From NCBI GenBank assembly GCA_946534745.1, contig CAMNDA010000210.1, positions 1 to 6,456 of the forward strand: a stretch of DNA of 6,456 bases, written 5' to 3'. Numbering within the stretch: the first letter of the stretch is position 1; the number at the start of each line of letters is the position of its first letter. Below, piece by piece: positions 1 through 6,456 of this stretch. The stretch is from an uncultured Verrucomicrobiota bacterium. GTDB lineage: Bacteria > Verrucomicrobiota > Kiritimatiellia > RFP12 > UBA3636. Under the pieces are notes generated by a model. It was not told the DNA's origin, searched no databases, and saw only the letters and a list, made by a program, of their open reading frames with translations. Both the position numbers and the translations under genes were made by a program.

Positions 1-1
1 C

Positions 2-1296
<1,295 letters not shown>

Positions 1297-1300
<4 letters not shown>

Positions 1301-1337
1301 CTCCGGGGCCGGCGCGGCTACTGGAAGGGAACCTTCC
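1297..1337. other. Convergent gene ends with small inverted repeats
   Basis: Only 17 bases (1301-1317) separate the TAG of gene 1 from the TAG of the convergent gene 2. GTAGC (1297-1301) and GCTAC (1317-1321), each holding a stop codon, are complementary. A second perfect hairpin, GGAAGG-GAA-CCTTCC (1323-1337), lies just inside the end of gene 2 and 22 bases after the gene 1 stop. Neither is followed by a T-run on either strand, so a classical intrinsic terminator is not supported. They could slow polymerase in both directions. Confidence 0.25.
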
Positions 1338-2286
1338 TGCGGGCGTTGGGCCCTTCGGGAACGAACTCGTAGGTCTTGAGGATCTCGACGGATCCGTTGC
1401 CGCCGCAGGCGGAGCAGACGACGGGCTGCTGGACGGTGCCCTTCCATTCGGTCCACCGGCCGCGGCCTCCGCATTTCTCGCAGGTCTTCTGCGCCTTGAT
1501 CGTCGTCTTGAACGATCCGCCGCGCGCGCGGAGCCAGAGCGGAAAGACATGGTCGGCGTTGAGGTAGTTGATGCCGAACGTGCGGAAGTAGACGTCCGGG
1601 GCGTCCGGCTCCTTTTCGCCCCCGTCCCCGGCGCCGGCCGCCTCCGGGCGCTCGGCGCGGTCGGCGCGCCAGTGGAAGCGGCGCAGGCGCTCGACGTTGC
1701 GCTTGCGCTCCCAGCCGTCTCCGCCGAAGACCTCGCGCCGATAGTCGTTCGTGACCGTGTGGACGCCCCGCGGAACGAGAACGCCGCGAAGCTTCTGCCC
1801 GACGACGAGCGAGCCCTGCTTGTCCGTCCCGCCGAAGAAGACGACCGCGTCGGAGCCGTCCTCGAGATCGCTCCCCGCGCGGCGGTCGGCGGGGACGAGC
1901 CGGCGGACGAGCCAGAGCTCCCGGTCGGGGTCGAGCAGCTCGGCGAGGGAGAAGGAGTAGACCTGCTCCGCGGAGGGATCCGCGGCGCGGGCGCGGGCGG
2001 CGGCGGCCCTGGCCGCGCTCGCCGCGCTCTTCGCGGCGGAGGCGGCCTGCGCGGCGAGCTTCGCGCGGATCTCGGGGGCCTTCGCGCGGCCGCAGACGCC
2101 GGAGAGCTTCCCGGGGGAGGTGCTGTAGACGACGAGGTCGTCGCGCTGCACGATCTCCATGAACTCGCGGATCGCGTGCACGCGGATGTCCGACGGGCAG
2201 TCCTTCCAGACGAACTTCTCGCTCTCCGCCCCCGCCGCGAGCAGCAGGGTCGGAACAAGCGCGAGGAGGGCGGCGAAGCATTTCAC
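1318..2286 (-). CDS. Exported protein of unknown function with DnaJ-like CxxCGGxG zinc motifs
   Basis: This is a 322-residue protein. A GTG start at 2284-2286 is chosen because it begins a clean signal peptide: (M)KCFAALLALVPTLLLAAGA, with an AGA cleavage site after residue 20. The same frame stays open to 2391, but that longer N-terminus is Arg/Pro-rich and would bury the signal. The mature part has Cys30 and Cys65 (a possible disulfide), a very Ala-rich helix at about 72-104, and a soluble region with VYSFSLAELLDPDRELWLVRRL. Near the C-terminus come C269EKCGGRG and C291SACGGNG, two CxxCGGxG halves separated by an 18-residue spacer, able to bind one zinc as in half of the DnaJ cysteine-rich domain. 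There is no J-domain or DnaJ substrate-binding fold that I recognise. I do not recognise the family; export and zinc binding are inferences. It is divergent from cdaA and has its own promoter with almost no leader. Confidence 0.78.
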   Translation of the reverse strand: MKCFAALLALVPTLLLAAGAESEKFVWKDCPSDIRVHAIREFMEIVQRDDLVVYSTSPGKLSGVCGRAKAPEIRAKLAAQAASAAKSAASAARAAAARARAADPSAEQVYSFSLAELLDPDRELWLVRRLVPADRRAGSDLEDGSDAVVFFGGTDKQGSLVVGQKLRGVLVPRGVHTVTNDYRREVFGGDGWERKRNVERLRRFHWRADRAERPEAAGAGDGGEKEPDAPDVYFRTFGINYLNADHVFPLWLRARGGSFKTTIKAQKTCEKCGGRGRWTEWKGTVQQPVVCSACGGNGSVEILKTYEFVPEGPNARRKVPFQ

Positions 2287-2294
2287 GGGGCTGC

Positions 2295-2323
2295 ATTCTA
2301 GCAGGTACCCGCGCCGGTCGCAA
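2295..2323 (-). promoter_or_regulatory. Promoter for the exported zinc-motif gene
   Basis: Read on the minus strand, a TTGCGA -35 box (plus coordinates 2318-2323) stands 17 bases from a TAGAAT -10 box (2295-2300). These match the sigma-70 consensus at 4/6 and 5/6 with ideal spacing. Eight bases separate the -10 box from the GTG start at 2286, so the predicted transcript begins within a few bases of the start codon. No Shine-Dalgarno site is present, which fits leaderless or near-leaderless translation. Confidence 0.65.
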
Positions 2324-2352
2324 CCGTCCGTCGCCGCGGGCGCGTTTTGCGC

Positions 2353-2381
2353 TTGCGAGCGGGCGGGCGGGCGTGTAGAAT
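2353..2381 (+). promoter_or_regulatory. Promoter for the cdaA operon
   Basis: TTGCGA (2353-2358), 17 bases, then TAGAAT (2376-2381). Hexamers and spacing are identical to the promoter on the opposite strand, with the two -35 boxes 29 bases apart. Transcription should start near 2388-2390, where an ATG (2390) lies, again 8 bases after the -10 box. The GTG chosen for cdaA is 55 bases further on and in another frame. Confidence 0.65.
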
Positions 2382-2409
2382 GCGCAGGCATGGAACGCGG
2401 GCGGCGGCG

Positions 2410-2426
2410 CGAGGCCGCGCGCCTCG
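2410..2426 (+). other. Possible hairpin in the cdaA leader
   Basis: CGAGGC (2410-2415) and GCCTCG (2421-2426) form a perfect 6-bp stem around CGCGC in the predicted 5' leader, ending 18 bases before the GTG start. It could affect ribosome access, but short stems are expected by chance at this GC content, and the segment may instead be coding if cdaA really starts upstream. Confidence 0.2.
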
Positions 2427-2444
2427 TTCGACCGCTTCCGCGCC

Positions 2445-3302
2445 GTGAGCCAGCTCCCCGTCATCCTCTCCGTCCTGAAGGCCCTCCTGCAGATCGTCCT
2501 GCTGGCGGTGCCGCTGTACTACCTGCTGAAGTTCCTGCGCCGCTCGCGCGGATTCCCGATCCTCGCGGGACTGCTCGCGGTCCTGCTCGCCCTCTACACC
2601 GGCGCGGTCCTCCTCGATCTCGACGTGCTGCGCTACATCCTGGGCAAGGGCGTCGTCTGGATCCCGACCCTTCTCGTCGTCGTCTTCCAGCCCGAGCTGC
2701 GCCGCATCTTCGCGAACATCGGCGGCACGCACGTCCGCGCCGCGCTGCGCAAGGAGACCGCCGCCGGCGTCGTCTCGCAGCTCGCGAAGGCGGTCGAGGC
2801 GCTGCAGGAGGAGAAGATCGGCGCGATCCTCGCGATCGAGCGCGAGGAATCGCTCGCGCCGTTCACGACGGGCGGCCGCTGGATCGACGCGCCGGTGAAC
2901 GCGGAGCTTCTGCTCACCGTCTTCTACCCCGGCACCGCGCTGCACGACGGCGGCGTGATCGTCCGCGGAGACCGCATCGCGTGGGCCGGCTGCATCTTCC
3001 CGCTCGCGATGGACGAGCGCCGCCGCGCGTTCGGCACGCGGCACCGCGCCGCGGTCGGCCTCTCGGACCGGTCCGACGCGATCGTCGTCGTCGTCTCGGA
3101 GGAGACCGGACGCGTGTCCGTCGCCTACCGCGGCGAGCTGCTGCGCGGCGTAAGCCACAACTCGCTCGTCCAGATCCTCGGCGCGGCGTTCGAGTCGGCC
3201 GAGGCACGCCCGGCGGAGCTCGCCGCCGCCGCGGAGGGCGAGGAGGGCGGCGCGCCGGACCGCATCGCGCGCGCGATCGAGGCGGCGAAGGAGGACTTCT
3301 AG
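2445..3302 (+). CDS. cdaA: Membrane diadenylate cyclase CdaA (c-di-AMP synthase)
   Basis: CdaA joins two ATP into the second messenger c-di-AMP, which controls potassium uptake, osmotic balance and wall homeostasis. The protein is 285 residues, close to the family length of about 270. It has three N-terminal membrane helices (about 5-29, 37-57 and 66-81), then the family signature VVFQPELRR (79-87) and a DisA_N/DAC domain from about 95 to 250. The catalytic motifs are D168-G-G with the surrounding LHDGGVIV, GTRHRAAVGLS with R199-H-R, and VVSEETG (217-222). The usual DGA is DGG here; the essential Asp is kept. The GTG start is the only in-frame start between the upstream stop (2376-2378) and the first helix, and it has no Shine-Dalgarno site. 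cdaR follows after one base, as in the conserved cdaA-cdaR operons. The DGG change apart, the assignment is firm; the exact start is not. Confidence 0.95.
   Translation: MSQLPVILSVLKALLQIVLLAVPLYYLLKFLRRSRGFPILAGLLAVLLALYTGAVLLDLDVLRYILGKGVVWIPTLLVVVFQPELRRIFANIGGTHVRAALRKETAAGVVSQLAKAVEALQEEKIGAILAIEREESLAPFTTGGRWIDAPVNAELLLTVFYPGTALHDGGVIVRGDRIAWAGCIFPLAMDERRRAFGTRHRAAVGLSDRSDAIVVVVSEETGRVSVAYRGELLRGVSHNSLVQILGAAFESAEARPAELAAAAEGEEGGAPDRIARAIEAAKEDF
3288..3294 (+). promoter_or_regulatory. Ribosome binding site of cdaR
   Basis: AAGGAGG lies inside the last codons of cdaA, 9 bases before the cdaR ATG at 3304. It is a near-perfect Shine-Dalgarno site and the only strong one in the window, which marks the ATG as the start and shows that this organism does use anti-SD pairing for genes inside operons. 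Confidence 0.85.
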
Positions 3303-3303
3303 G

Positions 3304-4323
3304 ATGGAGAACCAGAACGACACGCCTCGCTCCGGGCCCTTCGGGCGCCTGCTCTCCCTCGCCGGCCGTTGCGCGCGCCCGTTCGAGCGCGTCGCGCGCC
3401 GGCTGCTCGGCCCCAACGGAGACCTCAAGGTCCTCGCCGTCGTCCTGGCGGCGATCCTCTACTCGATCGTGCGTCCGGCCGCGGCGGGCATCGAGCGGAC
3501 GGTCTCCGTCCCGGTGCGCGTGCTGCCGCAGGGCGGCTTCACGGTCGTCGGCTTCTCTCCGTCGGCGGTGTCCGTGACGCTGCGCGGGACGGCGGAGGAC
3601 TTCACGGCGTTCGACGCGGAATCGCTCCGGGCGGACCTGCGTCCGAAGCCGGCCGAAGGCGTCCTCTCGGAGGTCGTCGCCATCGGTCCGAAGAACGTCA
3701 CGAACGTCCTCGCCAAGCTCGACAAGATCCGCGTCGTCGGCGTCGCGCCGGAGGCGATCGCCGTCGAGTACGACTACATGTCGGTGAGCGAGACGAAGGA
3801 CTTCATCGCCCGCCCGCAGCTGACCGGCCTCGACAAGCTGCGTGGGACCGCGTCGGTCTCCGAGGAGTCCCTCGAGCATCTCGCGAACCGCTCCGTGCGG
3901 ATCTACGGGTCGGAGAAGAAGCTGCGCGCGCTCAAGGACAAGGGGATCCGCCTGCCCACGGACCCGATCGACGTCGTCGGAAAGACGGAGAGCTTCGACG
4001 TCGACGTCGCGATCCGCCCACCAGAGGATTCGGGCATCACGCGGGTCGAGCCGGACCACGTCCGCGTCCACGTCGTCGTCGAGATCGAGAAGGACCCCGA
4101 TTCGGAGTCCATCCACGTTTCCGATCCGATCCGGCTCTCGACGGACGACGCCGAGGCCCCGCGGCCGCCGGCCAAGTCCGCGGAGACGCCGGAGGCGCCT
4201 TCCGAGGGGAGTCCGGCGGCCGCCCCCGGCGAGGCGCAGGAGGAGAACCCTCCGGTAGAGGCGGATTCCGCGGAGGAGCCGCGGGCGGAGGAGGATCCCG
4301 CCGCCCCGGCCGCCAACCCCTGA
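3304..4323 (+). CDS. cdaR: YbbR-domain membrane-anchored regulator (CdaR-like)
   Basis: In Firmicutes, CdaR binds CdaA and changes its activity from outside the membrane. This 339-residue protein has a basic cytoplasmic N-terminus (about 1-39), one membrane anchor (about 41-60, LKVLAVVLAAILYSIVRP), then two YbbR-like repeats: about 65-156, starting with ERTVSVPVRVLPQGGFTVVG, and about 164-260, ending with VEPDHVRVHVVVEIEK. The characteristic 'SPSAVSVTLRG' and 'APEAIAVEYD' strands are visible. Only two repeats are clear, against up to four in B. subtilis CdaR. A Pro/Ala/Glu-rich acidic tail (about 262-339) is probably disordered and lies on the outer side. The start is set by the AAGGAGG site; the stop is TGA, the only non-TAG stop here. 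The one-base gap after cdaA implies translational coupling. The family call rests on context plus repeat pattern; a direct effect on CdaA here is inference. Confidence 0.87.
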   Translation: MENQNDTPRSGPFGRLLSLAGRCARPFERVARRLLGPNGDLKVLAVVLAAILYSIVRPAAAGIERTVSVPVRVLPQGGFTVVGFSPSAVSVTLRGTAEDFTAFDAESLRADLRPKPAEGVLSEVVAIGPKNVTNVLAKLDKIRVVGVAPEAIAVEYDYMSVSETKDFIARPQLTGLDKLRGTASVSEESLEHLANRSVRIYGSEKKLRALKDKGIRLPTDPIDVVGKTESFDVDVAIRPPEDSGITRVEPDHVRVHVVVEIEKDPDSESIHVSDPIRLSTDDAEAPRPPAKSAETPEAPSEGSPAAAPGEAQEENPPVEADSAEEPRAEEDPAAPAANP

Positions 4324-4366
4324 CCTCGCCGGCCTTGCTCGGCACACCCTCAACGTTCCGCCCCGA

Positions 4367-5269
4367 ATGCCCGTCGACGACTACAATCCCGACATCGCCC
4401 GCCGAGACCTGAAGTACTACATCTTCGACTGGGACGACAACATCCTGCGGATGCCGACCTACATTCATCTGGAGCGGCGCCTGCGGGACGGATCGTGGGT
4501 GCCGCACCTGGTGTCGACCGCGCTCTTCTCCGTCATCCGCAACGACACGGTGAACTACCGTCCGCCGCAGGGCGACTGGGAGAAGGCGTTCGTCGAGTTC
4601 CGCGACCCCGCCGAGCGCACGGAGAGCAAGTTCCTCGCCGACGCGCGCACCGCCATCGACCGCCTGCTCGAGGGCGTCGAGAAGCAGCCGCCCTCCTTCA
4701 ACACCTTCCGCAGGATCCTGCGCGAGGGGCGCATCTTCGCGATCGTCACCGCGCGCGGCCACGACCCCGCCACGCTGCGCAAGGGCGTGGAGATGTTCAT
4801 CGACCGGATCCTCTCCGACGCCGAGAAGGCCGAGATGGTGCGCAACCTGCGCGGCTGGATCGTCTGCTACGAGGGCGAGGACGCCAACGCGGCGCTGACG
4901 GACGAACAGGTCGTCGACAACTATCTCTCGATGAACCGCTACCACGCCGTCACCAACCCCGCGTTCATCGCGGCGGTGAAGGCGCAGGGCACGCCCGGCG
5001 CGGAGAAGTCCGAGACGCGCAAGCAGTTCGCGATCCTCGACTTCCTCGAGTGGCTCTTCCGGATGATCGAGCGCATCGGCGCGCGCAAGCCGATCTCCGT
5101 CGGCTTCTCCGACGACGACCCGGGCAACGTCGCGGCCGTGGCGGACTTCATCCGCCACAACCTCGCCGAGCGGTTCCCGTCGGTGAAGTTCGTCGTCTAC
5201 GACACGTCCGACCCCGACGTCGAGAAGGGGCACAAGCTCGTCGTGTCGGGGCAGCTGCCGCTCTTCTAG
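4367..5269 (+). CDS. HAD-superfamily hydrolase-like protein, function unknown
   Basis: This 300-residue cytoplasmic protein carries all four HAD motifs in order. Motif I is YIFDWDDN, with nucleophile D21 and general acid D23; the usual Thr/Val two residues later is N25. Motif II is AIVTARG with T128. Motif III is a Lys in the segment EKSETRKQ (K214 or K219). Motif IV is GFSDDDPGNV (D249-D251). A large insert between motifs I and II (about 30-120) holds TVNYRPPQGDWEKAFVEFRD and would form the cap that sets substrate choice. A phosphatase or phosphotransferase is likely, substrate unknown; nucleotide or polynucleotide phosphatase activity is possible but not shown. The ATG has no Shine-Dalgarno site. 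The 43-base gap after cdaR (4324-4366) holds no clear promoter or terminator, so cotranscription with cdaA-cdaR is likely. Its stop shares a CTAG with metK. The superfamily is clear; the specific family is not recognised. Confidence 0.8.
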   Translation: MPVDDYNPDIARRDLKYYIFDWDDNILRMPTYIHLERRLRDGSWVPHLVSTALFSVIRNDTVNYRPPQGDWEKAFVEFRDPAERTESKFLADARTAIDRLLEGVEKQPPSFNTFRRILREGRIFAIVTARGHDPATLRKGVEMFIDRILSDAEKAEMVRNLRGWIVCYEGEDANAALTDEQVVDNYLSMNRYHAVTNPAFIAAVKAQGTPGAEKSETRKQFAILDFLEWLFRMIERIGARKPISVGFSDDDPGNVAAVADFIRHNLAERFPSVKFVVYDTSDPDVEKGHKLVVSGQLPLF

Positions 5270-6450
5270 CGCAGGCCGAGCGCGGCGCGGACGGCGTCGA
5301 CCCGGTCGAGGCGCTCCCAGGGGAACGCCTCGCGGCCGAAGTGGCCGCCGCTCGCGGTGTCGCGGTAGGTCCAGCCGCTCGGCGCGAGGAGCCCGAGCGC
5401 GGCGACGAGACGGCCGGGACGGAAGTCGAAGACCTCGCCGCTCTCGAGCATCGCGACGGCCTTCTCCTCCGTGGCGCCGCCCTTCTCCGTGCCGAAGAAC
5501 TGCACGCGAACGCTCGTCGGCGCCGCCACGCCGATCGCGTAGCTCACCTGGATCTCGCAGCGGTCCGCCGCGCCGGCGGCGACGAGGTTCTTCGCGGCGT
5601 AGCGCGCGTAGTAGGCCGCGGAGCGGTCGACCTTGCTCGGATCCTTGCCCGAGAAGGCGCCGCCGCCGTGCGGGCACGCGCCGCCGTAGGTGTCCACGAC
5701 GATCTTGCGCCCGGTGAGGCCGGAGTCGCCGGCGGGGCCGCCGACGACGAAGCGCCCGGTCGGGTTGACGTGGAACTTCGTGGCGGGAACCAGCATCCCG
5801 GTGTCCGCGAGCTCGTCGCGCACCACGGCCTCGATCGCCGGGCGGATGTCGCGGTCGATGTTCGGCTCGTCCGTCGTCTGGTGCGAGAGCACGATCGCGT
5901 CGATCCGGACCGGGCGGCCGTCCTCGTACACGACGCTCACCTGGCTTTTCGCGTCGGGGCGCAGCCACGGGATGCGGCCGGACCTGCGCTCGTCCGTGAA
6001 GCGGCGCATCAGGCGATGCGCCCAGGCGATCGGCGCGGGCATGAGCTCCGGCGTCTCGCGCACGGCGTAGCCGAACATCATCCCCTGGTCGCCCGCGCCC
6101 TGCTCGTCGGCGGAGCCGCGGTCGACGCCCTGCGCGATGTCGGGCGACTGCGCGCCGAGGCGGTTCTGGTAGTCGAAGGTCCGCCAGTCGAAGCCCTCCT
6201 CGGGCCGGTCGTAGCCGATGTCGCGGACGACGCCGCGCGCGATCGTCTCGGGATCGAGCCTCGGCAGGACGTGCTTCGAGATCTCGCCGAGGTTCGCGCA
6301 GAAGCGCGGGCCGACGAACGTCTCGGCCGCGACGTGCGCGGCGGGGTCGACCGCCAGCGCGGCGTCGAGGATGGCGTCGCTGATCTGGTCGGCGACCTTG
6401 TCGGGGTGGCCCTCCGAGACGGCCTCGGAGGTGAAGACGTAGCGTTGCAT
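5266..6450 (-). CDS. metK: S-adenosylmethionine synthetase (methionine adenosyltransferase)
   Basis: MetK makes S-adenosylmethionine from ATP and methionine, releasing phosphate and pyrophosphate; it is a cytoplasmic, usually tetrameric, Mg/K-dependent enzyme. At 394 residues it is near the usual 384-400. Visible signatures: FTSEAVSEGHPDK (6-18, catalytic His15), QSPDIAQGVD (101-110), the hallmark GAGDQGMMFGYA (118-129), WLRPDAKSQV (162-171, Lys168), FHVNPTGRFVVGGPAGDSGLTGRK (226-249), GGGAFSGKDPSKVDRS (262-277) and DRCEIQVSYAIGV (296-308). Residues about 46-64 (GPRFCANLGEISKH) differ strongly from the usual TG-x-hydrophobic-GE(I/V)TT, though the GE pair is kept; the other two frames do not restore the usual sequence. 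The ATG is 6 bases from the right edge (upstream AAAAAC), so its promoter and ribosome site lie outside. It converges on the HAD gene with a 4-base overlap. Confidence 0.97.
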   Translation of the reverse strand: MQRYVFTSEAVSEGHPDKVADQISDAILDAALAVDPAAHVAAETFVGPRFCANLGEISKHVLPRLDPETIARGVVRDIGYDRPEEGFDWRTFDYQNRLGAQSPDIAQGVDRGSADEQGAGDQGMMFGYAVRETPELMPAPIAWAHRLMRRFTDERRSGRIPWLRPDAKSQVSVVYEDGRPVRIDAIVLSHQTTDEPNIDRDIRPAIEAVVRDELADTGMLVPATKFHVNPTGRFVVGGPAGDSGLTGRKIVVDTYGGACPHGGGAFSGKDPSKVDRSAAYYARYAAKNLVAAGAADRCEIQVSYAIGVAAPTSVRVQFFGTEKGGATEEKAVAMLESGEVFDFRPGRLVAALGLLAPSGWTYRDTASGGHFGREAFPWERLDRVDAVRAALGLR

Positions 6451-6456
6451 GTTTTT

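Noticed and set aside
1323..1337. Intrinsic terminator at the convergent gene ends
   Set aside because: The 6-bp GGAAGG/CCTTCC hairpin has no T-run on either strand and lies inside the coding end of gene 2, so it is recorded only as an inverted repeat.
1318..2391. Extended start of the exported zinc-motif gene at 2391
   Set aside because: The extra 35 residues are Arg/Pro/Ala-rich, would precede and mask a clean signal peptide, and lie upstream of the predicted promoter for the gene.
2159..3577. Plus-strand open frame that includes the promoter-proximal ATG at 2390
   Set aside because: It reads as Arg/Pro-rich noise over cdaA, which has full catalytic motifs in another frame. The ATG is kept only as a start-site question.
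4037..5968. 643-residue minus-strand open frame over the HAD gene and metK
   Set aside because: It is the antisense and wrong-frame reading of two genes with clear family motifs; it has low-complexity Arg/Asp/Val content and no recognisable domain.

Overview
This is a very GC-rich, densely coded bacterial fragment with six genes: one cut at the left edge, five complete. The presence of cdaA-cdaR (c-di-AMP synthesis), a bacterial-type metK, and a Gln-rich protein resembling those of Bat/VWA clusters suggests a bacterium of the PVC type (Kiritimatiellae, Verrucomicrobia or Lentisphaerae). That placement is inference from gene style; no rRNA or other decisive marker is present. Five of the six genes end in TAG, which is unusual for such GC-rich DNA.

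Layout. (1) 2-1300, +: C-terminal 432 residues of a Gln-rich, low-complexity protein whose linker holds a short palindromic DNA cassette translated in frame. (2) 1318-2286, -: an exported protein of unknown function with a DnaJ-like pair of CxxCGGxG zinc motifs near its C-terminus. (3) 2287-2444: a divergent promoter region with two promoters of identical design, TTGCGA-N17-TAGAAT, one on each strand, each followed after 8 bases by an NTG codon. (4) 2445-3302, +: cdaA, membrane diadenylate cyclase. (5) 3304-4323, +: cdaR/ybbR-like membrane-anchored regulator, one base after cdaA and with a strong Shine-Dalgarno site. (6) 4367-5269, +: an uncharacterised HAD-superfamily protein. (7) 5266-6450, -: metK, S-adenosylmethionine synthetase, which shares a CTAG stop palindrome with gene 6.

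How they work together. cdaA and cdaR form the conserved c-di-AMP module: the cyclase makes the second messenger from two ATP, and the YbbR protein outside the membrane is thought to modulate it. The usual third member, glmM, is not present here; a HAD protein follows instead and may be cotranscribed. The exported zinc-motif gene shares the control region with cdaA, so the two may be regulated together. metK is read towards the operon and is probably independent.

The points most worth a second look are the palindromic cassette inside gene 1, the mirrored promoters that predict leaderless or near-leaderless mRNAs, the cdaA start (a well-placed ATG lies one base out of frame), the DGG in place of the usual DGA motif in CdaA, and the exported zinc-motif protein. 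No CRISPR array, tRNA, rRNA, insertion sequence or phage gene is visible. No stretch over 300 bases lacks a gene.
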